NCBI GenBank assembly: GCA_012270625.1
Contig: JAAXHZ010000386.1
Coordinates: forward strand, 1 to 6,946
Length of the DNA stretch: 6,946 nt
From: Dehalococcoidia bacterium
GTDB lineage: Bacteria; Chloroflexota; Dehalococcoidia; SAR202; UBA11138
Direction: 5' to 3'
Part shown: one piece after another, positions 1 through 6,087 of the stretch
Layout of the letters: the number at the start of each line of letters is the position of its first letter
How positions within the stretch are numbered: position 1 is the first letter of the stretch
Position numbers and translations under genes: made by a program
Notes under the pieces: model-generated
What the model saw: the letters and a program-made list of their open reading frames with translations, nothing else
Told to the model about the DNA's origin: nothing
Databases searched by the model: none

Positions 1-1
1 G

Positions 2-217
2 CTGCTGGACCTGTGCTACGAAGAGGACAGCCGCGCCGCCGTCGATTTCAACATCGTCATGACCGACCAGGCGGAGTTCGTGGAGGTCCAGGGCACCGCG
101 GAGGAGTCGGCGTTCACCCGCGCGCAACTAGACTCGATGATGACGCTCGCCGAATCGGGCATACGCCAGCTGATAGAGACACAGCGACACGCAATAGCGG
201 ACTTGGAGTCTAGCTAA
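2..217 (+). CDS. rph: RNase PH, C-terminal part (5' end outside window)
   Basis: Ribonuclease PH is a phosphate-dependent 3'-5' exoribonuclease that trims the 3' ends of tRNA precursors and works as a ring-shaped hexamer in the cytoplasm. The 71 visible codons match the end of the family: the LDLCYEEDS segment followed by [10 protein letters not shown] (the conserved acidic region of the active site), then [15 protein letters not shown], then a final amphipathic helix ending in [15 protein letters not shown]. The family is usually about 240 aa, so roughly the first 170 residues lie upstream of the window. The TAA stop overlaps the stop of the convergent amidohydrolase gene by 4 bp. Identification is firm; only the missing N-terminus is unseen. 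Confidence 0.95.
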   Translation: MLDLCYEEDSRAAVDFNIVMTDQAEFVEVQGTAEESAFTRAQLDSMMTLAESGIRQLIETQRHAIADLESS

Positions 218-1458
218 GAGGGTGCCTGTGAGCGGCGTCCGTCGAGAAAAGTAACGCCGTTCTTCATCACGTACTGCACCGCATCGCCGCGCTCCAGTAT
301 TTTCACATCTTCGAGGGGGTTACCGTCCACAAGAATGACATCGGCCTTCTTGCCCGCCTCGATGCTGCCGATCTCCTGTCCGAGACCGATACAGTCAGCC
401 GCGTCGCCTGTGGCCGCTGCGATAGCCTGCATAGGAGTCATCCCCGCCTCCACGAGGCAGCTTATTTCGTGCGCGTTATTGCCGTGCTCCCAGCCGCCCT
501 CGTCTGTGCCCGCAGTCACCGTGACACCATACTCCAGCGCCATCTGCACGCTTCTGACATGGTGTTCACGCAGTGCCGAGGCGCGCGCCCTGCCATGCGG
601 AGTGCCCCGTGCAGCATGGAAAGTGTACACCCCAAAAGTCGGCGTGAAACAGATCCCTTTTTCCGCCATCATCTTAAGCAGATCCGGGTCTTCGTCAAGA
701 TATGAGCCGTGCTCGATAGAGTCCACACCCACCTCGACCGCCATCCGAAGGCCCTCGCCTCCGAGCGCATGGCACATCACGCGACGGCCCCTCTTGTGCG
801 CTTCATCGACCAGCGCCTCGAGCTCCTCGCGCTCGAACAGCGCGTCTTTAGGCCCTAGTCCGGCGGCAGAACTTGCGCCGCCCGTAGTCGCCGTCTTTAT
901 CACGTCCGCGCCCGCGCCGACCATCTCGCGCACCTTTGCGCGCATGGCCTCAGGCCCGTTCGCTACTCCCCATGGCAGCCCCGAATCTTCTCCGGCGGGC
1001 GGCCTGTAACCCAGCGGGCTCACGCTGTCGCCCATACCTCCCGTTGGTGTGATGAAGCCCAGCGCCACCAGCAGGCGCGGCCCCGGCGCCAGACCTTCGT
1101 CCACACCCATCCGAAATCCTGCGGCCAGCCCTCCTGCATCTCTCACGGTTGTGTAGCCGGTCTCGAGAGTCTGACGCAGCACGGATGCAATACGGAGATG
1201 ACGTGTGGAGCGCGGCTCAGTAATGCCCCACCTGCTGGCAATCTCGTATCCGAATGACGCCAGATGGTCGTGTGTATCTATCAGTCCCGGCATCACTGTC
1301 ATTCCCGGAGCTTCGATCAGTTCCGCGCTGTCGGGAATCCGCACCGATTGGGAGCTGCCGACGTTCACTATGTCGCTGCCCTCGATCAGCACGACCGCAT
1401 CGGTCAGCGGCGCGCTGCCGGTGCCATCGATCAACGTCGCCCCCGTGATCGCCTTCAT
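214..1458 (-). CDS. Metal-dependent amidohydrolase (imidazolonepropionase / prolidase-like, COG1228 type)
   Basis: A 414-aa cytoplasmic hydrolase of the amidohydrolase superfamily, expected to cleave amide or similar bonds with one or two divalent metals. Visible parts: an N-terminal beta sandwich (about 1-55), then the TIM barrel opening with [11 protein letters not shown] (metal ligands H63 and H65), the [11 protein letters not shown] strand with K188 as likely carboxylated bridging lysine, H230 (VMCHA), H250 (SIEHG) and the catalytic acid D319 (TAGTDEGG). The C-terminus returns to the beta sandwich with the typical [17 protein letters not shown]. All expected metal ligands are present, so it should be active. 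The start is set at 1458, not the longer open frame to 1566: GGAGG lies 7 nt upstream and homology begins with [12 protein letters not shown]. The substrate cannot be read from sequence; a dipeptidase or a lactamase-like role is possible. It is divergent from the phosphotriesterase-like gene. Confidence 0.93.
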   Translation of the reverse strand: MKAITGATLIDGTGSAPLTDAVVLIEGSDIVNVGSSQSVRIPDSAELIEAPGMTVMPGLIDTHDHLASFGYEIASRWGITEPRSTRHLRIASVLRQTLETGYTTVRDAGGLAAGFRMGVDEGLAPGPRLLVALGFITPTGGMGDSVSPLGYRPPAGEDSGLPWGVANGPEAMRAKVREMVGAGADVIKTATTGGASSAAGLGPKDALFEREELEALVDEAHKRGRRVMCHALGGEGLRMAVEVGVDSIEHGSYLDEDPDLLKMMAEKGICFTPTFGVYTFHAARGTPHGRARASALREHHVRSVQMALEYGVTVTAGTDEGGWEHGNNAHEISCLVEAGMTPMQAIAAATGDAADCIGLGQEIGSIEAGKKADVILVDGNPLEDVKILERGDAVQYVMKNGVTFLDGRRSQAPS

Positions 1459-1465
1459 GCCAATG

Positions 1466-1470
1466 CCTCC
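1466..1470 (-). promoter_or_regulatory. Ribosome binding site of the amidohydrolase
   Basis: GGAGG on the minus strand, 7 nt before ATG 1458. It decides the start: the open frame continues 36 codons further upstream, but that extension has no family resemblance and no comparable binding site. Confidence 0.8.
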
Positions 1471-1605
1471 GCAGTGTCTAAGTCCCAGTGTGCCTGACCC
1501 TGATGATAACAATTTTGGCTGCATCGCTCGCGGAACGAGCTTGGTGGAGGAACGACCCAAGAGCATGAAAGCCAGTCGGGTGTACAGCTTGCTCTTATCA
1601 TGACT

Positions 1606-1619
1606 AGCCGGTGCCGGCT
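1606..1619. promoter_or_regulatory. GC-rich palindrome in the divergent intergenic region
   Basis: AGCCGG-TG-CCGGCT is a perfect 6+2+6 inverted repeat, with CTAG on both outer sides (1604-1607 and 1621-1624). It lies between the two divergent hydrolase genes, 43 bp upstream of the putative -35 box of the right-hand gene. A 2-nt centre is too tight for a normal RNA hairpin loop, so an operator for a dimeric regulator is the better guess. No T-tract follows. There is no direct evidence of function. Confidence 0.25.
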
Positions 1620-1661
1620 GCTAGAACCTCACCTGAGAGTCATGCCGCGCAGTTCCGTCCT

Positions 1662-1690
1662 TTGATTTCGTTGGGGTTATCAACTACTAT
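1662..1690 (+). promoter_or_regulatory. Candidate sigma-70 type promoter for the phosphotriesterase-like gene
   Basis: TTGATT (1662-1667) and TACTAT (1685-1690) are separated by exactly 17 nt and each match the housekeeping -35 and -10 consensus at 4 of 6 positions. Transcription would begin near 1697, giving a leader of about 35 nt that contains the AGGAGG site. Spacing and position are right, but two hexamers alone are weak proof. Confidence 0.4.
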
Positions 1691-1720
1691 CATCGCCATC
1701 GTGATGTGAGCGCTGCGGCG

Positions 1721-1726
1721 AGGAGG
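1721..1726 (+). promoter_or_regulatory. Ribosome binding site of the phosphotriesterase-like gene
   Basis: AGGAGG, 5 nt before GTG 1732. It favours this GTG over the in-frame ATG at 1753, which has no binding site of its own. Confidence 0.8.
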
Positions 1727-1731
1727 AACCC

Positions 1732-2832
1732 GTGATTGCAAACGTATCGAGTATGGCTGGCAAGGTGATGACGGTCCGGGGCCCCATAGATCCGGACCAG
1801 CTGGGCCCCACCCTGATGCACGAGCATCTGTTTATCGCTCTTTACAGGGCCTTCGAGCCGGACGACAACACGCCAGCTACGGACTGGTGCCTGTGGGATC
1901 AGGATCTGACCATGGACAAGCTGGACATGGCACGGGACCGCAAGCCAATCAGGGACAACTGGGTCCTGGTGGACGAAAAGACCGCGATAGATGAGGCCAT
2001 GGAGTTCCGGTATCACGGAGGCGGCACCATTGTCGAAGTCACCAGCATCGGTATCCGGCGAGACCCACTGGCCATGGCTCGGGTATCCCATGCCACCGGT
2101 CTCAACGTGGTTATGGGAGCAGGGTGGTACCAGAAGCTCTACCATCCGGCCGACATGGGCCGGCGCACCGTAGAGGACATGACCGACGAGATAGTCCGAG
2201 ACGTCACGGTTGGCGTCGGAGACACCGGTATCCGATCTGGCATCATCGGAGAGGTGGGCATCGAGGGCGATCCGATCACGGAGAACGAGGTCAAGAGCGT
2301 CCGGGCCTCCGGTCGGGCCAGCCGCGCTACCGGAGCCCCCATCTCATTCCACCGCGGCGGCATTGGGCGGGAAAGACTGGAGGTGATCGGCATGCTTGGC
2401 GAAGAAGGCACGGACCTGTCCCGTGTGATCTTCGGCCACAGCGACCCCATTGCCAGTGACCTGGACCTGATGCTGGAGCTGCTGAGCTACGGTGTCTATA
2501 TCCAGTTCGACCTTCTGGGGCGAGTGGGTGTGGCGCTGCGATTTGTGCCTGCCGAAGATGACCTCAGGATGTTCATGACCAGCGCTGGAACAGCCGCGGT
2601 GGCCGAGGCGATACCCAGACTCATAGAAGCCGGATACGCCGACCGGATCCTGCTGTCCCAGGACGTGTGTACCAAGATGCAGCTCAAACGATACGGCGGA
2701 ACGGGCTACTCCTTCGTTATGGAGAAGTTCCTGCCCGAAATGCGCTCCCGGGGGGTCTCGGAGGAGCATATTCAGATGATGATGGTGGAGAATCCGAAGC
2801 GGATCCTGACCTTCGTAGATCCCCAGGACTAG
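1732..2832 (+). CDS. Phosphotriesterase-family metal-dependent hydrolase
   Basis: A 366-aa binuclear metal hydrolase of the phosphotriesterase (PTE/Php) family, which includes lactonases, organophosphate hydrolases and many enzymes of unknown substrate. It starts in the family manner: GKVMTVRGPIDPDQLGPTLMHEHLF, with metal ligands H30 and H32. Next come GTIVEVTSIGIRRDP, the GIIGEVG strand with E174 where bacterial PTE has a carboxylated lysine, H207 (SFHRG), H236 (VIFGHSD) and the catalytic acid D311 (ILLSQDVC). The C-terminal MMVENPKRIL is also typical. A bridging glutamate is known in the Php branch, so this is unlikely to be a classic lysine-bridged organophosphate hydrolase; a lactonase or amidase-type role is as likely. 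The insert around 43-80 (acidic and Trp-rich) may shape the pocket. The gene is divergent from the amidohydrolase and ends 43 bp before the island boundary. Confidence 0.93.
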   Translation: MIANVSSMAGKVMTVRGPIDPDQLGPTLMHEHLFIALYRAFEPDDNTPATDWCLWDQDLTMDKLDMARDRKPIRDNWVLVDEKTAIDEAMEFRYHGGGTIVEVTSIGIRRDPLAMARVSHATGLNVVMGAGWYQKLYHPADMGRRTVEDMTDEIVRDVTVGVGDTGIRSGIIGEVGIEGDPITENEVKSVRASGRASRATGAPISFHRGGIGRERLEVIGMLGEEGTDLSRVIFGHSDPIASDLDLMLELLSYGVYIQFDLLGRVGVALRFVPAEDDLRMFMTSAGTAAVAEAIPRLIEAGYADRILLSQDVCTKMQLKRYGGTGYSFVMEKFLPEMRSRGVSEEHIQMMMVENPKRILTFVDPQD

Positions 2833-2849
2833 GCCCGCCGCCCGGTTCA

Positions 2850-2866
2850 GGTTCCCTCTGGAAGCC
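2850..2866. terminator. Weak hairpin after the phosphotriesterase-like gene
   Basis: GG-TTCC, loop CTCT, GGAA-(g)-CC forms a 6-bp stem with one bulged base, 18 bp past the stop codon. There is no T-tract on the plus strand. Before the island arrived it would have lain between two convergent genes, so it might act as a modest two-way terminator. Confidence 0.2.
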
Positions 2867-2875
2867 CAAACATGA

Positions 2876-2921
2876 GTGTCGGATCAGAGATTATCTACCA
2901 CTGCACGAACATCGGCATGAC
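2876..2921. repeat. Left 46-bp direct repeat (attachment-site-like)
   Basis: Identical base for base to 6204-6249. It begins GTGTCGGATCAGAG and ends ATCGGCATGAC; identity stops at both ends (A against G before, T against G after). It corresponds to the last 8 codons and stop of dnaN plus 19 bp but is detached from that gene, so it is probably the duplicated copy. It contains the near-palindrome AGATTATCT. Confidence 0.95.
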
Positions 2922-2953
2922 TGTCAATTGGAGATATACTTTAGTCATCAAGC

Positions 2954-2967
2954 CTTGCAACGGCAAG
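2954..2967. other. Short hairpin inside the left island end
   Basis: CTTGC-AACG-GCAAG is a perfect 5-bp stem with a 4-nt loop, 33 bp inside the left repeat. It could be part of an island end structure or a weak transcription stop; there is no T-tract. Confidence 0.2.
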
Positions 2968-3032
2968 TGATACAGTATTGGTTATCCTTGCTGGAGACCG
3001 TCACTGGTGTTGATCTTGACCAAGTCCAGTCC

Positions 3033-3506
3033 CTAGCTCCTCCTCATTGGCATCAGCATGTACACTGCGAAGGCACGACGATCACTACGAGGTGCTTCGG
3101 CGAAACGGTCTAACTGATACTCCGCGTCGGCAATGTCCTGGACTACCTCGTCCTTGTTGAACTGCGCCTCGGGGTTGTAGTCCGCTTCATGTCGCTTAAA
3201 CTGCATGTCAACAAATCGATCGGCGAAATCCTGAATCTCGTTGGGAAACTTCCCCATTGTCTCCTGATTCCTGCAGCGGTTTTTCGCTTGCCTGTGGTCC
3301 AGTGCACGATAGACTTGAGCCCAAGCATTTTCACTACGCTTGGAATTTGGTCCACCAACAAGCGTATTAGCGCAACAGGTTGCAATAGTGTGAAACAGCG
3401 CGTAGTAGGTTGTACTGACAGCGCGACGCAAGTTGGTCTCCCGAGGACGTCCCCTGGTGTTGGACACCAGATCCTTGGCCGTGGCAATGAAGTCAGTTGG
3501 CCTCAA
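3033..3506 (-). CDS. HEPN domain protein (YYALFH / ADY type)
   Basis: A 157-aa alpha-helical protein with the marks of the HEPN superfamily, close to the UPF0332/COG1895 type. Helix 1 carries RRAVSTTYYALFH (residues 28-39), a middle helix carries WAQVYRALDH (62-71), and a later helix carries FKRHEADYNP (103-112), matching the R..(A/G)DY signature. The R-x4-6-H ribonuclease motif of HepT-like toxins is not seen: R105 and H106 are adjacent. RNase activity is therefore uncertain. The start used is TTG 3506, preceded by AGAGGTGG on the minus strand. It overlaps the 3' end of the 120-aa gene by 14 bp, which implies co-translation. HEPN proteins usually pair with a partner as toxin-antitoxin, abortive infection or nucleotidyltransferase-linked modules; that role here is inference. 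Confidence 0.8.
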   Translation of the reverse strand: MRPTDFIATAKDLVSNTRGRPRETNLRRAVSTTYYALFHTIATCCANTLVGGPNSKRSENAWAQVYRALDHRQAKNRCRNQETMGKFPNEIQDFADRFVDMQFKRHEADYNPEAQFNKDEVVQDIADAEYQLDRFAEAPRSDRRAFAVYMLMPMRRS

Positions 3507-3855
3507 CTACCACCTCTGGGTGGAGGCGCTTCCACTTAGGGTACATCCTCCGCCACTCGGCCCTCCCAATATATCTTGGGCTAGGGAAGTCATCTATGCC
3601 GGCCTCAGCTAACTTTGGGCGAATTCGCCTGATAAGACTTGATGTCAAACGTGGATCGAGAGGTGTGTCCTCGTTGTCATGGATGATCAGTATGCGAAGG
3701 TAGTCACTTCCGTCCCCGTCGCCGAATTCATCTACAACGTGCACGACCACGATAGGACCGAAAGTGATCTCGTTGGTGAAGCTCTCCTTTAGGGCTGCCC
3801 TGACGATATTCTTCACTTCCTCGTCGCTGTTCTGGGTTGTCACGAGTAACTCCAT
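3493..3855 (-). CDS. Small DYLRI protein, putative partner of the HEPN protein
   Basis: A 120-aa soluble alpha/beta protein with no named family I can assign confidently. It has an N-terminal helix (about 9-26), strand IVVVHVV (35-41), a Gly/Asp turn GDGDGS (45-50), strand DYLRILIIHD (51-60), LDPRLTSSLIRRIRPKLAEAGI (67-87, likely helix) and a closing FPSPRYIGRAEW (90-101). The pattern of a Gly/Asp turn leading into an acidic strand faintly recalls the GS...DxD core of minimal nucleotidyltransferases that accompany HEPN proteins, but the usual GS and paired Asp residues are not clearly present, so a degenerate version is only a guess. Translation starts at ATG 3855 without an obvious Shine-Dalgarno site. 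The 14-bp overlap with the downstream HEPN gene argues that the two proteins work together, possibly as antitoxin and toxin. Confidence 0.75.
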   Translation of the reverse strand: MELLVTTQNSDEEVKNIVRAALKESFTNEITFGPIVVVHVVDEFGDGDGSDYLRILIIHDNEDTPLDPRLTSSLIRRIRPKLAEAGIDDFPSPRYIGRAEWRRMYPKWKRLHPEVVVEAN

Positions 3856-3893
3856 TCTAAGGCTTGCGGGGCCAATCTCGTTGGAACGTCTGA

Positions 3894-3904
3894 TTGATGA
3901 TCAA
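3894..3904. promoter_or_regulatory. Small palindrome upstream of the DYLRI/HEPN pair
   Basis: TTGAT-G-ATCAA, a perfect 5+1+5 inverted repeat, 38 bp upstream of the ATG at 3855. It might be an operator for self-regulation of a two-gene module. Arms this short also occur by chance. Confidence 0.18.
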
Positions 3905-3947
3905 AATCCTAGTGGATGGGTGCTGAAACAGTGTGAGTGCCCAACAT

Positions 3948-4184
3948 CTAGCCAGCTAGTATGGAGCAACCCGATATCAATAGGACTCTGGAGTGTCCAT
4001 TGCTCCAGCAAGATTTTTGGGAGTGGGCCTGCGTATGACTTACGACATAAGCATGATAGTCTAGCTTAGCAGAGATCGGACGGTACTGCATGGACCCAAT
4101 TGGACGGACATGGCCCCGTGAGGTCTCAAGAATTGTGGCCAGTTCGCGCGATGTGGGACCAAGCCATTTGAGAACTCTACTCAC
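3948..4184 (-). CDS. Doubtful 78-aa open frame
   Basis: GTG-started frame 35 bp downstream of the Ig-like/helical gene, same strand. The N-terminal stretch TSRELATILETSRGHV has a rhythm loosely like a helix-turn-helix (reLA..L..S...V), which would suit a regulator of the downstream pair, but the rest (Cys, Ser and Gly rich) has no clear fold. There is no ribosome binding site in the right place. It may be a chance frame or the remains of a regulator. Confidence 0.2.
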   Translation of the reverse strand: MSRVLKWLGPTSRELATILETSRGHVRPIGSMQYRPISAKLDYHAYVVSHTQAHSQKSCWSNGHSRVLLISGCSILAG

Positions 4185-4219
4185 TCCATTGGCGGGTCGG
4201 AGCCGCTCTCGCTCGTTCT

Positions 4220-4954
4220 TTAAGATGCGCCGGCAATTTCCACCACGGCGTCCTCCACTCTCAGAACGGCGAGTTGAATCTGTTTAAGGTCATGGACAGC
4301 GGCAGCGATCGAATCGAGGTCAGTGTTCCCGATAGCCGTATCTAGGTCATTGAACTTCGCCCTGAAATCCCGGAGAGCTAAGACAATCTCCTGAATTCTC
4401 GCTCGGAGCGAGTCCTCCTTATTGAGATGAAATTCCCTGCTTAGTGTCGATAAGGCTCTCGTCTTATCATTGATTTGCTCGAATCTCAGTCTTAGAGCTT
4501 CACGAATTGAGTGCAGTTCTGCGAGGGGGATATCGGGGCCAATTGGCTCAATGATCTCAAGCGTCTCGTTGACAAACTGCTTGATTCCTATCGACTCGAG
4601 TTGTGAGATGAAACGCTGTCGCAGTGGCCCAACCACATCGTCAGGAAGGCTGGTGGTCCTGCGAATCTGGAACAGCCTGTTGGCATCGACTTCCCCGAAC
4701 AGCTCGAACTCTATGCCAATCAACTGATTCTGTGGAAACCTCAACACCTCACGCTTGGTTTCGCCTGGCCGCAGAGTACCCATCTCGACTCTGTGTCGCC
4801 CTGCAGCATTTATGAGTACAGAGTTGAACCACACCTCCGGCCAGTCAGATCCATCTGGTGCGGTGTTATGCACTGTGAGTGTGACCTCTGCGTACCCGTC
4901 CGTGGTTTCGTCGGGCATCTGCACTGTCTTTTCCAAGACTGCAACATCCTCCAC
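4220..4954 (-). CDS. Ig-like beta domain plus helical tail protein (probable second part of a frameshifted HEPN protein)
   Basis: A 244-codon frame with no family I can name. Residues about 4-92 are beta-rich and Ig/CARDB-like: YAEVTLTVHN, EVWFNSVLIN, then RVEMGTLRPGETKREVLRFP and IEFELFGEVD, the pattern of an extracellular-type sandwich with a PGET turn. Residues about 100-244 are mostly helical and charged, with likely coiled coil around 144-205 and a final amphipathic helix IQLAVLRVEDAVVEI. There is no signal peptide or membrane segment. The first possible start, GTG 4954, has no ribosome binding site and a TGA lies two codons before it; GGAGG inside the frame could serve the later TTG 7th codon with an 11-nt spacer. 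The beta domain begins at once after the frame opens, while the HEPN frame turns to low-quality sequence at the same place, so this is best read as the C-terminal half of one protein. Confidence 0.65.
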   Translation of the reverse strand: MEDVAVLEKTVQMPDETTDGYAEVTLTVHNTAPDGSDWPEVWFNSVLINAAGRHRVEMGTLRPGETKREVLRFPQNQLIGIEFELFGEVDANRLFQIRRTTSLPDDVVGPLRQRFISQLESIGIKQFVNETLEIIEPIGPDIPLAELHSIREALRLRFEQINDKTRALSTLSREFHLNKEDSLRARIQEIVLALRDFRAKFNDLDTAIGNTDLDSIAAAVHDLKQIQLAVLRVEDAVVEIAGAS

Positions 4955-5550
4955 AAATCAGATGTTGGAGTAGGAGCCTCCTGAACATCTACACCACGGT
5001 CGGGATAGTCGAACTCGTCCATGGGATCATCTTCCTCCACGCTGTTGAAATCTTCGGCCACTCCATGACTCATCTTCTCAATATCCAGTGCTTCGTCACA
5101 GCTCAGGGCTGTGAGTATGCGCCTCATTTGCTCGGCTGCCCTCCTCGCGCGGGCCAAGGATATATCGCCTATGTGTGCCCAGTCATTGCGTATGGTTGTC
5201 AGGCGCCGAAGTTCCTCAGAAATTCTGACCGTGTCCCTGAACGCATCTGAGAACACGTTGGAGTTGCGACCTATAATGCGCAGGAAGTGGGGAGCGTCCA
5301 GCAGAAGATATCGGTTGCGAGTCGGGTCTCTCTCGATATGCGCCTTAAGAGCCTCCACTTGAGCTTCAGTTAGCGATCGCTCCACTCCGTTCTGCCACCA
5401 GTCCCCCCCGTGTTCTCCGACCAAGCGCTCGTAAATCGCCCTCCTTACACCTGTTATGTAAAGTACATGGCACCTTGTGAAAAACATGTAGACATCCAAG
5501 TTTAAGGGAACACCTCTCGCGAGTTGAATTGTGCTGGTATGATCCTGCAT
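4810..5550 (-). CDS. Swt1-like HEPN domain protein, frame-disrupted near residue 198
   Basis: A 246-codon frame whose first 198 residues look genuine. Residues about 33-150 match the Swt1-type HEPN domain: GVRRAIYERLVGEHGGDWW, then LDAPHFLRIIGRNSNVF, and the helix with LTTIRNDWAHIGDIS, where R121 and H126 form an R-x4-H motif typical of HEPN ribonuclease sites. An acidic linker follows (168-190, VEEDDPMDEFDYPD). After D198 the character changes to a Cys/Arg/Thr-rich tail with no fold, overlapping the Ig-like frame by 145 bp. A one-base slip there is the simplest reading, so the true product would continue in the 4954-4220 frame (443 aa in all). Swt1-like HEPN domains are often found at the ends of large defence or conflict ATPases; here no ATPase follows. 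ATG 5550 has no clear ribosome binding site. Confidence 0.75.
   Translation of the reverse strand: MQDHTSTIQLARGVPLNLDVYMFFTRCHVLYITGVRRAIYERLVGEHGGDWWQNGVERSLTEAQVEALKAHIERDPTRNRYLLLDAPHFLRIIGRNSNVFSDAFRDTVRISEELRRLTTIRNDWAHIGDISLARARRAAEQMRRILTALSCDEALDIEKMSHGVAEDFNSVEEDDPMDEFDYPDRGVDVQEAPTPTSDLWRMLQSWKRQCRCPTKPRTGTQRSHSQCITPHQMDLTGRRCGSTLYS
4955..4957 (-). other. Probable single-base frameshift in a short T run
   Basis: The coding strand reads GAT TTG TGG here. Adding one T gives GAT TTT GTG GAG GAT, which joins residue 198 of the HEPN frame through Phe directly to VEDVAVLEKT of the Ig-like frame. The repaired gene would run 5550-4220 and encode 443 aa. A mutation, a sequencing or assembly error, or recoding could each explain it. 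No classical X-XXY-YYZ slippery heptamer is present. Confidence 0.5.
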
Positions 5551-5861
5551 CTTGAGGTCATGGCTTCAGGTTCTTTGACCTTGGAACTGAGTCTCCGAAT
5601 TCATATAGGGTCTCGATCAGCTGGGTGTCCTCCCAGAGGACCGCCGTCTGAGACAGCATACTGTGGCCTATCCGGAGTCTTCAATATACGATCCCCCGGT
5701 CGGGGCCAACGATTGATTGGGCGGTCCTGCTCTCCTAAGGTTCCTCAGACAGGCAGCAGGTAGCATCCTTTGACCGTCAGACGGATTCTGGCCAACGAGA
5801 GCTATGTTGGAATTGACTGATACAGCAGGACGCACACTACGATGATCAAAGGAGGGGAAGG

Positions 5862-6008
5862 ATGTGCCCAAGCGTTCGTGAGGGGAATGAAACGCAATTA
5901 CCGGATTCTCTACTCATAGTCTCAGAAGAGATATTCCAACTCCCAAAGCAATGCATGGACATGCCCCGCCAGATTCAAATGGCGGCAAGCGGTATAAAGA
6001 GAAACTGA
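5862..6008 (+). CDS. Possible 48-aa small protein with strong ribosome binding site
   Basis: ATG 5862 is preceded by GGAGG at 5851-5855 with 6-nt spacing, the best ribosome binding site inside the island. The 48-aa product has an acidic middle (SEEIFQLP) and a Met/Gln-rich end; no family, signal or membrane segment is recognised. It is the only island frame with such a site on the plus strand. The overlapping frame-broken piece at 5951-6087 looks at least as protein-like, so this could be the decayed start of a former gene or a chance match. Confidence 0.25.
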   Translation: MCPSVREGNETQLPDSLLIVSEEIFQLPKQCMDMPRQIQMAASGIKRN

Positions 6009-6087
6009 ATCAGTTGGAATAGCACAAGTGCTGTACGACGATGCGAGAGATCTCGAAAATAGCATCACTGAGTACTGCCGACAGTAA
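5951..6087 (+). pseudogene. Frame-broken remnant of a small protein
   Basis: Two adjoining frames both look protein-like. The first (ATG 5951 to TAG 6020-6022) encodes a Gly/Lys-rich stretch ending GGKRYKEKLNQLE. The second (open from 5998 to TAA 6085-6087) encodes VGIAQVLYDDARDLENSITE, a good amphipathic helix. A one-base change near 6011-6017 would join them. No family is recognised. This suggests a decayed gene in the right arm, but each piece is short enough to arise by chance. Confidence 0.25.

Larger units (their letters stand above)
3856..4219. other. 364-bp gap between island genes
   Basis: This is the largest gap within the island's gene run. It holds one doubtful 78-codon frame (minus, 4184-3948) and the palindrome at 3894-3904, and it should contain any promoter of the DYLRI/HEPN pair. 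No tRNA, repeat array or strong terminator was seen. Weak -35/-10 look-alikes exist on the minus strand, but none is convincing. Confidence 0.4.

Noticed and set aside
335..1009. 224-codon plus-strand frame opposite the amidohydrolase
   Set aside because: Ser/Pro/Ala-rich shadow of a well-supported gene on the other strand; no motif or binding site.
1459..1566. 36-codon N-terminal extension of the amidohydrolase frame
   Set aside because: The extension has no family similarity, and a clear GGAGG site precedes the internal ATG at 1458, where homology begins.
2872..2970. 32-codon plus-strand frame starting at ATG 2872 and crossing the left repeat
   Set aside because: Very short, only a weak GGAAG upstream, and it runs through the repeat junction; most likely chance.
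3764..4069. 101-codon plus-strand frame
   Set aside because: Antisense to the start of the DYLRI gene and across the gap; composition is not protein-like and there is no binding site.
4945..4965. Classical programmed -1 frameshift signal at the HEPN/Ig-like junction
   Set aside because: No X-XXY-YYZ heptamer is present in frame. A plain one-base loss in a T run explains the data more simply.
5668..5871. 67-codon minus-strand frame with PNQSLAPTGG
   Set aside because: TTG start without a ribosome binding site and no fold. It may be part of a dispersed repeat, but a second copy is not in this window.
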